Shown here piece by piece: positions 37,672-46,097 of a stretch of 62,976 bases of DNA. How positions within the stretch are numbered: position 1 is the first letter of the stretch; each line of letters begins with the position of its first letter. The position numbers and the translations under genes are program-made. The notes beneath the pieces are model-generated. The model did no database searches, was not told where the DNA came from, and was given only the letters and a program-made list of their open reading frames with translations. This DNA comes from an uncultured Collinsella sp. (GTDB taxonomy: Bacteria > Actinomycetota > Coriobacteriia > Coriobacteriales > Coriobacteriaceae), in contig CATVZP010000001.1 in assembly GCA_958348565.1 (NCBI GenBank), forward strand, positions 1 to 62,976. Direction: 5' to 3'.

Positions 37672-37941
37672 GGGGTCCTGCTTTTGTTTTCATGAGCGAA
37701 GCCGACGAAGACGGTGAAGACGAAGGATATCCGGAGGCGCTGCGGCCCGGTGCGAGATTCTTCGACTGCGGTTTAACTGTTCGCAGGGACATGATGGAAA
37801 TGGCCTGCAGGGCCCCCGACTCTCCTGATTGTGTGCAGCTCGCCGGGGCGAGAAATCGCGCAAGCGCCCCTGTGTTAACATATGTACTTCGGCAAGGGCG
37901 GCATCTGCCGCTAACGTGCAATCAATAGGGAGGCGTCGTCG
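37672..37941. other. 270-bp gap ahead of wzm
   Basis: No convincing gene. A 78-codon frame at 37692-37928 has no recognisable ribosome binding site or family. A GC-rich stretch with short palindromes (around 37803-37820) is followed by an AT-rich GTTAACATATGTAC near 37875, which could hold a promoter for wzm-wzt. The GGGAGG at 37928-37933 is the wzm ribosome binding site. Confidence 0.35.
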
Positions 37942-38754
37942 GTGTCCTCACAGACTCTTGCAACCGAAAAGGCCCCGCGTCCGTATAAGAAGGATCTGCT
38001 TATCCTCGAGCAGCTCGTCACCAAGGACTTCAAGCTCAAGTACCGTCGTAGTTTCCTCGGTGTGTTGTGGAGCGTTCTCAACCCATTGCTCATGATGGTC
38101 GTCATGTCCATCGTGTTCTCTTACATGTTTGGCAGCAACGTCCCCAACTTCCCACTCTACCTCATCGTGGGCAACGTCACGTTCTCGCTCATGAGCGACT
38201 CCACCAACGCAGCGCTTACGAGTATCATCAACGCCGCGCCGCTGCTGAAGAAGGTCAAGGTCAACCGGTATATCTTCCCGGTGCAGAAGGTCTTGTTCGC
38301 GCTCGTGAACTTTGCTTTCTCGCTCATCGCCGTGGCCATCGTCATGCTGTTCTTCCAGGTTATGCCCACGTGGCACTTCATCTGGCTGCCCCTGTGCCTG
38401 TTCTTGCTGATGCTCTTCTGCATCGGCGTGGGCATGGCCATCGGCGCGCTCTCCGTCTTCTTCCGCGACATCATCCACCTGTGGAGTGTCGTCATCATCG
38501 CGTGGACCTACCTCACGCCCATCTTCTGGGACCTCTCCCTGCTTATCGACAAGGGCGCCCCGCACTGGATCATCATGCTGGTGAAGATAAACCCCATGTA
38601 CAACTACCTCGAGTTCATGCGTGATATTTTCCTGTGGCAGCAGAACCCCACGCCCACGGTGTTCCTTATGTGCATCGCGTGGGCCATCATCGCGCTCATC
38701 ATCGGTATCTTCGTGTTCAAGAAGACCGAGCACAAGTTCATCCTCTACGTCTAA
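37942..38754 (+). CDS. wzm: ABC-2 polysaccharide exporter permease (Wzm/TagG type)
   Basis: 270 aa from a GTG at 37942 (GGGAGG upstream). N-terminal 'DLLILEQLVTKDFKLKYRRSFLGVLWSVLNPLL' is the classic amphipathic start of TagG/Wzm permeases; six membrane segments follow. With Wzt, encoded 9 bp downstream, it would export lipid-linked glycan made in the cytoplasm. A 13-codon piece resembling its C-terminus (KSERKFIFYI against KTEHKFILYV) occurs at 44104-44142, marking a lost second copy. Confidence 0.9.
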   Translation: MSSQTLATEKAPRPYKKDLLILEQLVTKDFKLKYRRSFLGVLWSVLNPLLMMVVMSIVFSYMFGSNVPNFPLYLIVGNVTFSLMSDSTNAALTSIINAAPLLKKVKVNRYIFPVQKVLFALVNFAFSLIAVAIVMLFFQVMPTWHFIWLPLCLFLLMLFCIGVGMAIGALSVFFRDIIHLWSVVIIAWTYLTPIFWDLSLLIDKGAPHWIIMLVKINPMYNYLEFMRDIFLWQQNPTPTVFLMCIAWAIIALIIGIFVFKKTEHKFILYV

Positions 38755-38763
38755 GGCGGCACC

Positions 38764-39519
38764 ATGGCAGACGCTAACAACACCGAGTACGCCATCGAGG
38801 TCGACGACGTCACGATGGTCTTCAACATGGCCAGCGAGCAGCTCAACTCCCTCAAGGAGTACTTCATCAAGCTCGTGCGCCACGAGTTGTTCTTCAAGGA
38901 GTTCCATGCTCTGGAGCACGTGAGCTTTAAGGTTAAAAAGGGCGAGGTCATTGGCCTGGTGGGAACCAACGGTTCCGGTAAGTCCACCATGCTCAAGATC
39001 ATCGCCGGCGTGCTCGAGCCCACGAAGGGCACCGTGACGGTTCGTGGCAACATCGCGCCCCTCATCGAGCTGGGCGCTGGTTTCGATCTTGAGCTCACGG
39101 CGCGTGAGAACATTTTCCTCAACGGTGCGCTTTTGGGTTACTCCAAGCAGTTCATGAATGAGCACCTGGACGAGATCGTGGACTTCGCCGAGCTGCGCGA
39201 CTTCCTCGACATGCCCATGAAGAATTACTCATCCGGTATGGTCGCGCGCATCGCGTTCGCCATCGCCACCGTGGTGGAGCCCGACATCCTCATCGTCGAT
39301 GAGACGCTCTCTGTGGGCGACGTGTTTTTCCAGCAGAAGTGCGAGCGCCGCATCCAGAGCTTCATAGATTCCGGCAACGTGACCGTGCTGTTCGTGAGCC
39401 ATTCCATCGAGCAGGTGGAGCGCATCTGCACCTCCGCGGTGTGGATCGAGAAGGGTCACGAGCGCATGATCGGCCCGGTGGACGAGGTCTGCGCGGCTTA
39501 CAAGGCGCAGTTCGACTAA
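38764..39519 (+). CDS. wzt: ABC exporter ATPase (Wzt/TagH type)
   Basis: 251 aa. Walker A 'GLVGTNGSGKST', signature 'YSSGMVARIAFA', Walker B 'DILIVDETLSVGD' and H-loop 'VLFVSHS' are all intact. It lacks the C-terminal carbohydrate-binding domain of long Wzt proteins, so export need not depend on recognising a capped chain end. It pairs with wzm upstream. A decayed paralogue sits at 44155-44936, about 5 kb away. Confidence 0.92.
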   Translation: MADANNTEYAIEVDDVTMVFNMASEQLNSLKEYFIKLVRHELFFKEFHALEHVSFKVKKGEVIGLVGTNGSGKSTMLKIIAGVLEPTKGTVTVRGNIAPLIELGAGFDLELTARENIFLNGALLGYSKQFMNEHLDEIVDFAELRDFLDMPMKNYSSGMVARIAFAIATVVEPDILIVDETLSVGDVFFQQKCERRIQSFIDSGNVTVLFVSHSIEQVERICTSAVWIEKGHERMIGPVDEVCAAYKAQFD

Positions 39520-39520
39520 C

Positions 39521-40630
39521 ATGTCCGACGCGTGCGACGAGGCGGCCGCGAGTGAGCGCCGCCCCTTCTTTTCCATCATCATGCCCTGCTATGGCGTGGC
39601 GGCCTATCTGCCCGATGCCGTAGCGTGTGTCCATGCCCAAACGTGTGCGGACTGGGAGCTCATCTGCGTTGACGACGCCTCTCCCGATAACGTCGCGGAG
39701 CTCGTCGAGCATGCCGCTGCCGAGGATCCGCGCATTCGCCTTGTGCGCCACGAGGAGAACCAAGGCCTGTCCGGCGCGCGCAATACCGGCATCGCGGCGG
39801 CGCGCGGCTCTTACGTCTGGATGCCCGACCCGGATGATGCGTACGCTCCCGACCTACTCGAGCGCTGTGCCGAGAAGATCTATTTCCAGGCCGATGCGGG
39901 GGTCAGGACCGACGTCGTGGTGTTCGGGCTTACCGAGGAACTCTTCGATGCGGACGGTTCCGTATGCGGTGCGCACGACATCGTGCCGGCGCTCGACGGG
40001 GCTTTTTCGGGCTCCGATGCGCACGCGCAGGTTCTCGACCTCGAGGACCGTACGCTTCTGGGCTATGCGTGGAACAAGGTCTACCGTGCGGAGGTGCTGG
40101 ACGGTATCGCGTTCGAGACCGTCCCCCTCATCGAGGACGTCGTCTTCAACGTTGCGGTCTTTAATCGCGTTGAGAACCTCGTGCTCGTGGCGCGTCCTTT
40201 GTACCGCTACGAGAAGCGCGCGGCCGCCAACCTGACGGCCAAATTCGTGCCCGAGTACTACGAGGTGCATCGCCGTCGCATCGACGATGTGTACCGCCAG
40301 CAGGTGTCGTGGGGCCTCGATTCCGCCGATGTCCGCTCCCGCCTCGGGGCTCGTTATGCGCGCTACATCTTGTCCGCGCTCGAGCGCAACTGCGATGCGC
40401 GCGCGGGGCTGAACCATGCGGACCGCGTGGCCTTCTGCCGCAGCGTCATGGACGACGGACTCTTCCGCGTGCTCGTCCTGGATGCGCGCCCACAGGGCAG
40501 GGGAGCCCGCGTGTGCGTGGGCCTTCTCAAGACGCGCAGCGCCCTGGTGTGGTGCGCCGTCGGTCGCATCATCCACCTCGTGAGGTCGCGCGCCGGCCTC
40601 GCGTACCGTAAAGCCACGTTTTCCCGTTAG
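39521..40630 (+). CDS. GT2 glycosyltransferase
   Basis: 369 aa; the ATG is one base after the wzt stop, so it is cotranscribed. Motifs: 'FFSIIMPCYGVAAYLPDAVA', 'VDDASPDN' and 'WMPDPDDAY'; 'LLGYAWNKVYRAEVL' is typical of CpsI/WcaA-like enzymes. A basic C-terminal tail (RSRAGLAYRKATFSR) may bind the membrane. It is probably one of several transferases feeding the Wzm/Wzt exporter. Confidence 0.85.
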   Translation: MSDACDEAAASERRPFFSIIMPCYGVAAYLPDAVACVHAQTCADWELICVDDASPDNVAELVEHAAAEDPRIRLVRHEENQGLSGARNTGIAAARGSYVWMPDPDDAYAPDLLERCAEKIYFQADAGVRTDVVVFGLTEELFDADGSVCGAHDIVPALDGAFSGSDAHAQVLDLEDRTLLGYAWNKVYRAEVLDGIAFETVPLIEDVVFNVAVFNRVENLVLVARPLYRYEKRAAANLTAKFVPEYYEVHRRRIDDVYRQQVSWGLDSADVRSRLGARYARYILSALERNCDARAGLNHADRVAFCRSVMDDGLFRVLVLDARPQGRGARVCVGLLKTRSALVWCAVGRIIHLVRSRAGLAYRKATFSR

Positions 40631-40638
40631 GAGCTCCC

Positions 40639-41697
40639 GTGCCCAAGAACGCGTTCGACACATCTGCACCACAGCTCACCGTCGCTGTTCCCGCGTACAA
40701 CGTCGAGTCCTACCTCGCGCGCGGCCTCGAGTCCTACCTCGACCCGCGCTTCGTGGGCAATCTCGAGGTTATCGTTGTGGACGATGGCTCCACCGACGGC
40801 ACCCGCGCGCTCGCGGAGGACTTCGCGGCTCGCAGCAACGGCGTGATCCGCGTTATCTCCAAGGAGAACGGCGGGCACGGTTCGGCCGTGAACGCCGGCA
40901 TCGAGCACGCGCGCGGCCGTTACTTCCGTGTGATCGACGGCGACGACTGGGTGAACGCCGACGGCATGGCCGAGCTGCTCGATCGCCTGGCCGACCTCGA
41001 CTGCGATCTTGTGGTGGATAAGAAGCGCGAGGTCGATATGACCACAGGCGAGGAGCGTGCATTCCCGCTGGCGAAGGGTGTCGTTCCCGGCCGCGTGCTC
41101 GATTTCTCGACCGTACTCACCAACGGCGACACCGTCTTCCAGATCATGATCCATACGCTCACCGCGCGCACGGACTACCTGCGCGGTATCGGTATCAAGC
41201 TGCTCGAGCACACGTTCTACGAGGACTACGAGTACGTCGTCAAGGCGAGCGTGCCGGCCTCGACCATCTGCTATCTGGATGTCGAGGTGTACCAGTACCT
41301 CGTGGGCAACGCCAACCAGTCCGTGAACCACGACAACTACGTGCGTCGCTGGGACGACCATTCCCGCGTGGTGACCGAGCTTTTGGCCTATCTCGAGCGT
41401 TGCGAGCACGATGAGGTCCGCGCGGCCACCGGTGAGAAGCTCTCGAACGAAGCCGTCTACTACGTCCGTGAGAAAGTCCATCTCATCGTGGACACGCACT
41501 ATAACATCGCGCTTCTGTTCGACGAGGACCGCAGCCGCGGCCGTGCGCGCGCAAAGGAGTTCCGTCGCGAGCTTCGCCGCGCCGACATCGACCAGTGGAC
41601 GCGCGGAGAGCAACGCTACCGAATGGCCATGCTGCTTAACCGCCTGAGCCTCTCGTATAATTCCATCAAGCGCCTGGTTGCCAGGCGCCGTCACTAG
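40639..41697 (+). CDS. GT2 glycosyltransferase
   Basis: 352 aa from a GTG at 40639 with AGGAG upstream. Motifs: 'LTVAVPAYNVESYLARGLESYL', 'VVDDGSTDGTRAL', 'RVIDGDDWVN'. It is the fourth gene of the wzm-wzt-GT run, with 8 bp spacing to the previous gene. The long antisense frame over this gene and the next is a by-product of GC-rich codons. Confidence 0.85.
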   Translation: MPKNAFDTSAPQLTVAVPAYNVESYLARGLESYLDPRFVGNLEVIVVDDGSTDGTRALAEDFAARSNGVIRVISKENGGHGSAVNAGIEHARGRYFRVIDGDDWVNADGMAELLDRLADLDCDLVVDKKREVDMTTGEERAFPLAKGVVPGRVLDFSTVLTNGDTVFQIMIHTLTARTDYLRGIGIKLLEHTFYEDYEYVVKASVPASTICYLDVEVYQYLVGNANQSVNHDNYVRRWDDHSRVVTELLAYLERCEHDEVRAATGEKLSNEAVYYVREKVHLIVDTHYNIALLFDEDRSRGRARAKEFRRELRRADIDQWTRGEQRYRMAMLLNRLSLSYNSIKRLVARRRH

Positions 41698-41718
41698 CAA
41701 GCCAACAGGGGATACTCC

Positions 41719-42954
41719 ATGAGTCGAAAACCGCGCATCGCCATATTCAGCGCCGACGCCAAGCTTGGCCACGAGGTCAAGGGCGCTACGCGCTACACGT
41801 TTCTCGCGAGCCTGCTCGTGGAGCGTGGTTTCGACGTTGATTTCATCACGAGCGGTTTCCAGCACTGGGAGAAGCGCCAACGCGATTTGGATTCGTTCGA
41901 TGCGAGCGCGCATCCGTTCAACGTCAAGTTCATTTCCGAGCCGAGCTACCCGGCCAACATGTGCCCGCAGCGCATCTGGGCGCATCATGTGATGGCCAAG
42001 CGCGTGAGCGCGTATTTCGACGCCAACCACGACTACGACCTCATCTACTGCCAGATTCCTCCCAACGATGTGACGCTTGCCGCGGGACGGGCGGCCAAGC
42101 GCTATGGTATCCCCTTCGTGGTGGACGTGAACGACCTGTGGCCCGAGGCCTTCCGCATCGCGCTCGATGTGCCCGTTGTGTCGGACCTGCTGTTCGCACC
42201 GTTTGAACGCCAGGCGCGCCGTGCCTACGCGTTGGCAGACGCCGTGGTGGGAACCTCCGACGAGTACGCGGCGCGACCCTTCCGCGATCGCGCGGAGGAC
42301 ATTCCCAAGCTCGTGGTGTACGTGGGCAACGATCTCGCAGAGTTCGACGCCGGAGCTGCGGAAAATGCCGCTTCGGTGGTGAAGCCCGCCGGTGAGGTCT
42401 GGGTTTCCTATGCCGGCAACATCTCGGCGCTCTACGACCTGGAAACGCTCGTCGAGGCGGTGGCCATCGCCGCCAAGGCTCATCCCGAGCTCAAGCTCAA
42501 GATCTTGGGCGATGGACCGGAGCGTGGATCCGTCGAGGCCGCCGTCATGCGCACCGGCGCTCCCGCCGAGCTTCTGGGTTATATGCCGTACCGCACCATG
42601 GCCGCCTGGCTCAAGGCGTCCGACATGGTGGTGAACTCGCTGGTGGCCAACGCGCCGCAGAGCGTGCCCACCAAGATTGGCGACTACCTTGCCTCGGGCC
42701 GTCCCATGGTCAACACGTCCATGAACGCGGAGTTCCGCGAGAAGGTGGAGCGTGAAGGTTTTGGCGTGAACGTGGTTCCCGGCGATGCCGAGGGACTCGC
42801 GAAGGTGATCTGCGAGCTGGTGGAGGACGAAGCGGGGCGTGCGCGCATGGGTCATGTGGCGCGCGAGCTCGCCGTGGCCCAGTTCGACCGTCCGCATTCC
42901 TACGAGGCGACCGTCGACCTTATTCGGAGTTTGATTGCCGAGCGCTCGAAGTAA
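41719..42954 (+). CDS. GT4 glycosyltransferase (WbuB-like)
   Basis: 411 aa; ATG at 41719 after GGGGA. GT-B architecture: an N-terminal acceptor domain ('GATRYTFLASLLVERGFDV') and a C-terminal donor domain with 'VWVSYAGNISALYDLETLVEAV', 'LKILGDGPERGSV' and 'VPTKIGDYLASGRPMVNTS'. The pattern is closest to WbuB-type GT4 enzymes of O-antigen loci. It ends the plus-strand run; the next gene faces it. Confidence 0.85.
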   Translation: MSRKPRIAIFSADAKLGHEVKGATRYTFLASLLVERGFDVDFITSGFQHWEKRQRDLDSFDASAHPFNVKFISEPSYPANMCPQRIWAHHVMAKRVSAYFDANHDYDLIYCQIPPNDVTLAAGRAAKRYGIPFVVDVNDLWPEAFRIALDVPVVSDLLFAPFERQARRAYALADAVVGTSDEYAARPFRDRAEDIPKLVVYVGNDLAEFDAGAAENAASVVKPAGEVWVSYAGNISALYDLETLVEAVAIAAKAHPELKLKILGDGPERGSVEAAVMRTGAPAELLGYMPYRTMAAWLKASDMVVNSLVANAPQSVPTKIGDYLASGRPMVNTSMNAEFREKVEREGFGVNVVPGDAEGLAKVICELVEDEAGRARMGHVARELAVAQFDRPHSYEATVDLIRSLIAERSK

Positions 42955-43069
42955 ACCGCACGCGTCTGCTCGTGCGCGAGGCGGAGTGCATGCTGGAGGC
43001 CGGCAAATAGGCCTACTTCTTTGCCAAAGTTGCGTGAGAAGGAGTGCCAACGCACGGCGTAGGGGCGGT

Positions 43070-44032
43070 TTACCTCGCGTTCGTGTTGTCGTTGCGATAG
43101 TCACCGAAGGTGTATTTGTTATACACGTTGACTTCCCACTGCTTTTTTTCGACCTTTGCCACGGAGTCGAGGATAAAACCAGTCGCGAGACTTAAGCCAC
43201 ACAGGAACATAAACGATGCGGCGAGCAGGGCGGTTGGGAAACGCGGAACAAGACCGGTCTGGAAATACTCGACAATGATGGGAATGCCCAGGGCAAGACC
43301 GATTATTGCAAACAGGAGCGCAACGAGGCTGAAAAATTTGAGCGGGCGGTAGTCCTTGAACAGCGTGCCGATCATGGCGACAACTTTGATGCCGTCGCTG
43401 ACGGTGTTGAGTTTGGACTCGGAACCCTCGGGGCGGTCACGGTACTCAATAGGCACATCTTTGATGCGCCAGCGGTGGTCGACGGCATGGATGGAGAGCT
43501 CGGTTTCAATCTGAAAGCCCTCGGAAAGCACGGGGAACGTTTTGACAAAGGGGCGGCTCATGGCGCGATAGCCCGTCATGACGTCATCGAAGCTGTATCC
43601 GTAAATCCATTTGATCATGGCACGAACCAGATTGTTGCCAAAGCCGTGGAAGGCGCGCTTGTTTTCCTCGGCGTAGGTGCCGTTGGACAGGCGATCGCCG
43701 ACGGTCATATCGGCTGTACCATTAAGAATGGGCTCGCAGAGGGCTTTTGCCGCTTCGGCGGGGTAGGTGTCGTCGCCGTCGACCATGAGGTAGCAATCGG
43801 CGTCGATATCGCGGAACATCTGACGGCAGACATTGCCCTTTCCCTGCCGGGGCTCAAAGCGCACCGTGGCGCCGTGTTCCGTTGCGATGCGCGAGGTATC
43901 GTCTGACGAGTTGTTATCGTATACATAGACCGTCGCCTGCGGAAGCTCGCGGTGGAAGTCGTCAATGACTTTGCCGATCGTGAGGGCTTCGTTGTAGCAG
44001 GGGATAATGACGGCAATAGATTCAGAATTCAC
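43070..44032 (-). CDS. Membrane-bound GT2 transferase (GtrB/DPM1-like)
   Basis: 320 aa from a GTG at 44032 with AAAGGAG upstream. Soluble GT2 domain (~1-225): 'IAVIIPCYNEALTIGKVIDDF', 'DNNSSDDT', 'YLMVDGDDTYP' and 'DVMTGYRAMSRPFVK'. Two C-terminal membrane segments ('FFSLVALLFAIIGLALGI' and 'FPTALLAASFMFLCGLSLAT') make it a GtrB-like polyprenyl-phosphate sugar synthase. It transcribes towards the GT4 gene. Codon use differs from the GC-rich genes at 37942-42954. Confidence 0.85.
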   Translation of the reverse strand: MNSESIAVIIPCYNEALTIGKVIDDFHRELPQATVYVYDNNSSDDTSRIATEHGATVRFEPRQGKGNVCRQMFRDIDADCYLMVDGDDTYPAEAAKALCEPILNGTADMTVGDRLSNGTYAEENKRAFHGFGNNLVRAMIKWIYGYSFDDVMTGYRAMSRPFVKTFPVLSEGFQIETELSIHAVDHRWRIKDVPIEYRDRPEGSESKLNTVSDGIKVVAMIGTLFKDYRPLKFFSLVALLFAIIGLALGIPIIVEYFQTGLVPRFPTALLAASFMFLCGLSLATGFILDSVAKVEKKQWEVNVYNKYTFGDYRNDNTNAR

Positions 44033-44103
44033 TCAATGCTCCTTTGATATTCAATCGTAGAAAGTATAGCCGTTTGGCCCTGGCATCCTGAGATGCAGCC
44101 GTC

Positions 44104-44142
44104 TTCCACAAGTCCGAGCGCAAATTCATCTTCTACATCTAA
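44104..44142 (+). pseudogene. 3' remnant of a second wzm gene
   Basis: Thirteen codons ending in TAA encode FHKSERKFIFYI, closely matching the last residues of the intact Wzm (KKTEHKFILYV). They lie 12 bp before a wzt-like pseudogene, the same order and near-same spacing as the intact pair at 37942-39519. The rest of the permease gene is gone. Confidence 0.7.
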
Positions 44143-44154
44143 AGGAATGCTGTG

Positions 44155-44936
44155 ATGACTGAATCTGTTGTTGATTACAACGAGCAGCTTCTGGCTGTCG
44201 AGGTCGACGCCACCACCATGATCTTTAACATGGCGTCTGACTCGCTGACCTGCCTCAAAGAATGTTTTATTAAGCTCGCTAAGCATGAGTTGTTCTTTGA
44301 GGAGTTTAGGGCGCTTAGGCACATCTCGTTTGATATTCACCGCGGTGAGGTCGTGGGCTTGGTCGGTACTAATGGTTCCGGCAAGTTCACGATGCTCAAG
44401 ATTATCGCTGGTGCGCTCGAGCTTAGCGAGGGCAGCGTTAAGGTTCATGGCAACATTGCACCTCTGATTGAACTTGGAGCTGGCTTTGATCCCGAGCTGA
44501 CGGCACGCGAGAACATTTATTTGAACGTTGCGCTAGTCGGCTATACCAAGGAATTTATCGATGCAGACTTTGATGGCATTATCGAGTTCGTTGAGCTGCA
44601 GAACTTTGTCGACATGCCGCTCAAGAACTTCTCTTCGGGTATGGTTGCGCGCATTGCTTTTTCAATCGCCACCATTACCGAGCCCGATATCCTGATCGTC
44701 GATGAGATGCTTTCCGTCGGCGACGTGTTCTTCCAGCAAAAGTGCGAGGCCCGTATTCAGCACTTTATCCAGAGCGGTGACGTGACGGTTTTGTTCGTGT
44801 CGCATTCCATGGAGCAGGTTGAGCGCATCTGCCAGCGTGCGTTTGGATTGAGAAGGGCGACCTTCGTATGGACGGGGTTCGTATGGACGGCCCGGTCGAT
44901 GGGGTATGCAAGGCATACCGCGAACAGTTCAAGTAG
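44155..44936 (+). pseudogene. Decayed second wzt ATPase
   Basis: The ATG at 44155 follows AAGGA. The product is clearly paralogous to the intact Wzt (many identical stretches, such as NIAPLIELGAGFD). Three lesions: the Walker A reads GTNGSGKFT, with Phe in place of the phosphate-contacting Ser (codon 44386-44388, a TCC-to-TTC change); a 1-base deletion near 44839-44841 shifts the frame, while the other frame still encodes 'VWIEKGDLRMDG' down to the TAG at 44934; and an in-frame 15-base direct duplication (CGTATGGACGG at 44865 and 44880). The shifted frame would otherwise run on into the tRNA gene. Loss of function is very likely. Confidence 0.85.
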
Positions 44937-44989
44937 GTTATACTTATTAACGCTTGGCGGGCTCGCGCTTGCTTGGCGTGCGGTTATTT

Positions 44990-45063
44990 GCTCCATTAGC
45001 TCAGTTGGATAGAGCAGGGGACTTCTAATCCCAAGGTCGACGGTTCGAATCCGCCATGGAGCA
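44990..45063 (+). tRNA. tRNA-Arg (anticodon TCT)
   Basis: The cloverleaf is clear: acceptor GCTCCAT pairs with ATGGAGC, the D-loop is GCTCAGTTGGATAGAGC, the anticodon loop CTTCTAA holds TCT, the T-arm is GACGGTTCGAATCCGCC, and the discriminator is A. CCA is not fully encoded (the sequence reads ACCT). It decodes AGA. The tRNA sits at the border between the glycan locus and a defence remnant, so it may be an integration site. Confidence 0.95.
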
Positions 45064-45077
45064 CCTTTTGTTTAATA

Positions 45078-45102
45078 AGCTCAGCTTTTGCTGGGCTTTT
45101 TT
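45078..45102 (+). terminator. tRNA-Arg terminator
   Basis: AGCTCAGC and GCTGGGCT form an 8-bp stem (one G-U) with a TTTT loop and a run of T residues after it, 15 bp beyond the tRNA. Confidence 0.85.
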
Positions 45103-45288
45103 GTTCACAAATGCGAAGTTGAGCTACTCTGTTTCTGCGGGCTCCACGATTTATGAGTTATGTAGCAATTCCAGATTCTAAGACAGGGGTCGCTTGCGTT
45201 TGGCGGTTAGCCATCGACATCCTTACACTAACGCTGACTCGAAAGGCCTTATCTTCTGCCCGTTTTTCTCTGCACAATTGAAGTCTGA

Positions 45289-45723
45289 AGTGGTTGGCCA
45301 TACGGCGTTGTTATGATCGATGAGATTGACCTTCATTTGCATCCACGCTGGCAAGCGCGGATTCTCGAAGACCTTGTTCGCATATTTCCTAACGTTCAAT
45401 TTATAGTTACAACGCATTCGCCTGTTGTGGTTGCATCGGTGCCCCGTGGTAACATTCGCATTCTTGGTGAGGACACTGCAACGGTGCCTGCTATGGAGAC
45501 GCGTGGACGCGATGCCGGGGATATTCTCAACACAGTTCTGGGAGCATTCTCTCGACCTGAAGAGGCGGCTCGATTGTTCGACTTGTTCAATTGCGCCGTT
45601 GATGAAGAGCGCTTTGGCGACGCCAGGCTTGCGCTCCAAAAACTTGAGGAGTTTGTGGGCATGGATGATCCTGATGTTGTTGCCGCTAAGACGACCCTTG
45701 AGCTCGAGGAGCCGCTGTCGTGA
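45289..45723 (+). pseudogene. PtuA-like (Septu) AAA/OLD-type ATPase, C-terminal fragment
   Basis: Only the distal part remains: the frame opens at 45289 and has Walker B 'VVMIDEIDLHLHPRWQ' and 'VQFIVTTHSPVVVASV' (the switch His region), but no Walker A. Intact ATPases of this family are around 400-500 aa or more. The 3' end overlaps the HNH gene by 4 bp (GTGA), the arrangement of PtuA-PtuB in Septu phage-defence systems. The 5' portion was probably lost by deletion next to the tRNA. Confidence 0.7.
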
Positions 45724-45986
45724 TTCCGATCGTTAAGGGAAAAGAGCCTGCGGCGCTTACCAAGGCCAAGAGGGTCATGCGCAACACCCCCGATACGACG
45801 TTTAATTACACAGCGTTGCGAGGAGAGAGCAAGCGAGAAGTTCTGGAGGCCTTGCTTGCAGAGCAGGGCCATCTCTGCGCTTATTGCACGTGCAGGATCG
45901 GCGTTGATGATCGTCTGGCTACGATTGAGCATTTATTTCCACATTTTTGTTTCGTTGGGTTAGTTTTGCCTGAACGTATCCCTTAA
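45720..45986 (+). pseudogene. PtuB-like HNH endonuclease, C-terminally truncated
   Basis: 88 aa from a GTG overlapping the previous stop. 'LRGESKREVLEALLAEQGHLCAYCTCRI' and 'ATIEHLFP' are hallmarks of the TIGR02646-type HNH family, including the zinc-binding CxxC and the EH of the active site. Family members are around 200 aa; here the sequence changes to an unrelated tail (HFCFVGLVLPERIP) after the EH motif. Together with the truncated ATPase this is a dead Septu-like module. Confidence 0.7.
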
Positions 45987-46008
45987 TTCGATGAATTCTC
46001 TTTACATT

Positions 46009-46075
46009 ATTGATTGTATAGCCGCTTATAAAGCTATATATACATATATACTTGTTTATAAATCTATATAAGCGA
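46009..46075. promoter_or_regulatory. AT-rich region with long dyad upstream of the ATPase gene
   Basis: The stretch is nearly pure A/T and contains CGCTTATA (46023-46030) and TATAAGCG (46067-46074) as an inverted pair, with repeated CTATATA units between. It ends 23 bp before the ATPase start and could hold the promoter and an operator. Confidence 0.45.
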
Positions 46076-46097
46076 CGTTTGCCTGAGGATTCTGGTT

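Noticed and set aside
37692..37928. 78-codon frame before wzm
   Set aside because: No ribosome binding site, no recognisable family, and competing frames of similar length on the other strand.
40627..43104. 825-codon open frame on the minus strand
   Set aside because: It lies exactly antisense to two well-supported glycosyltransferase genes. Its low-complexity His/Arg/Val/Gly-rich product is a shadow of GC-rich codons.
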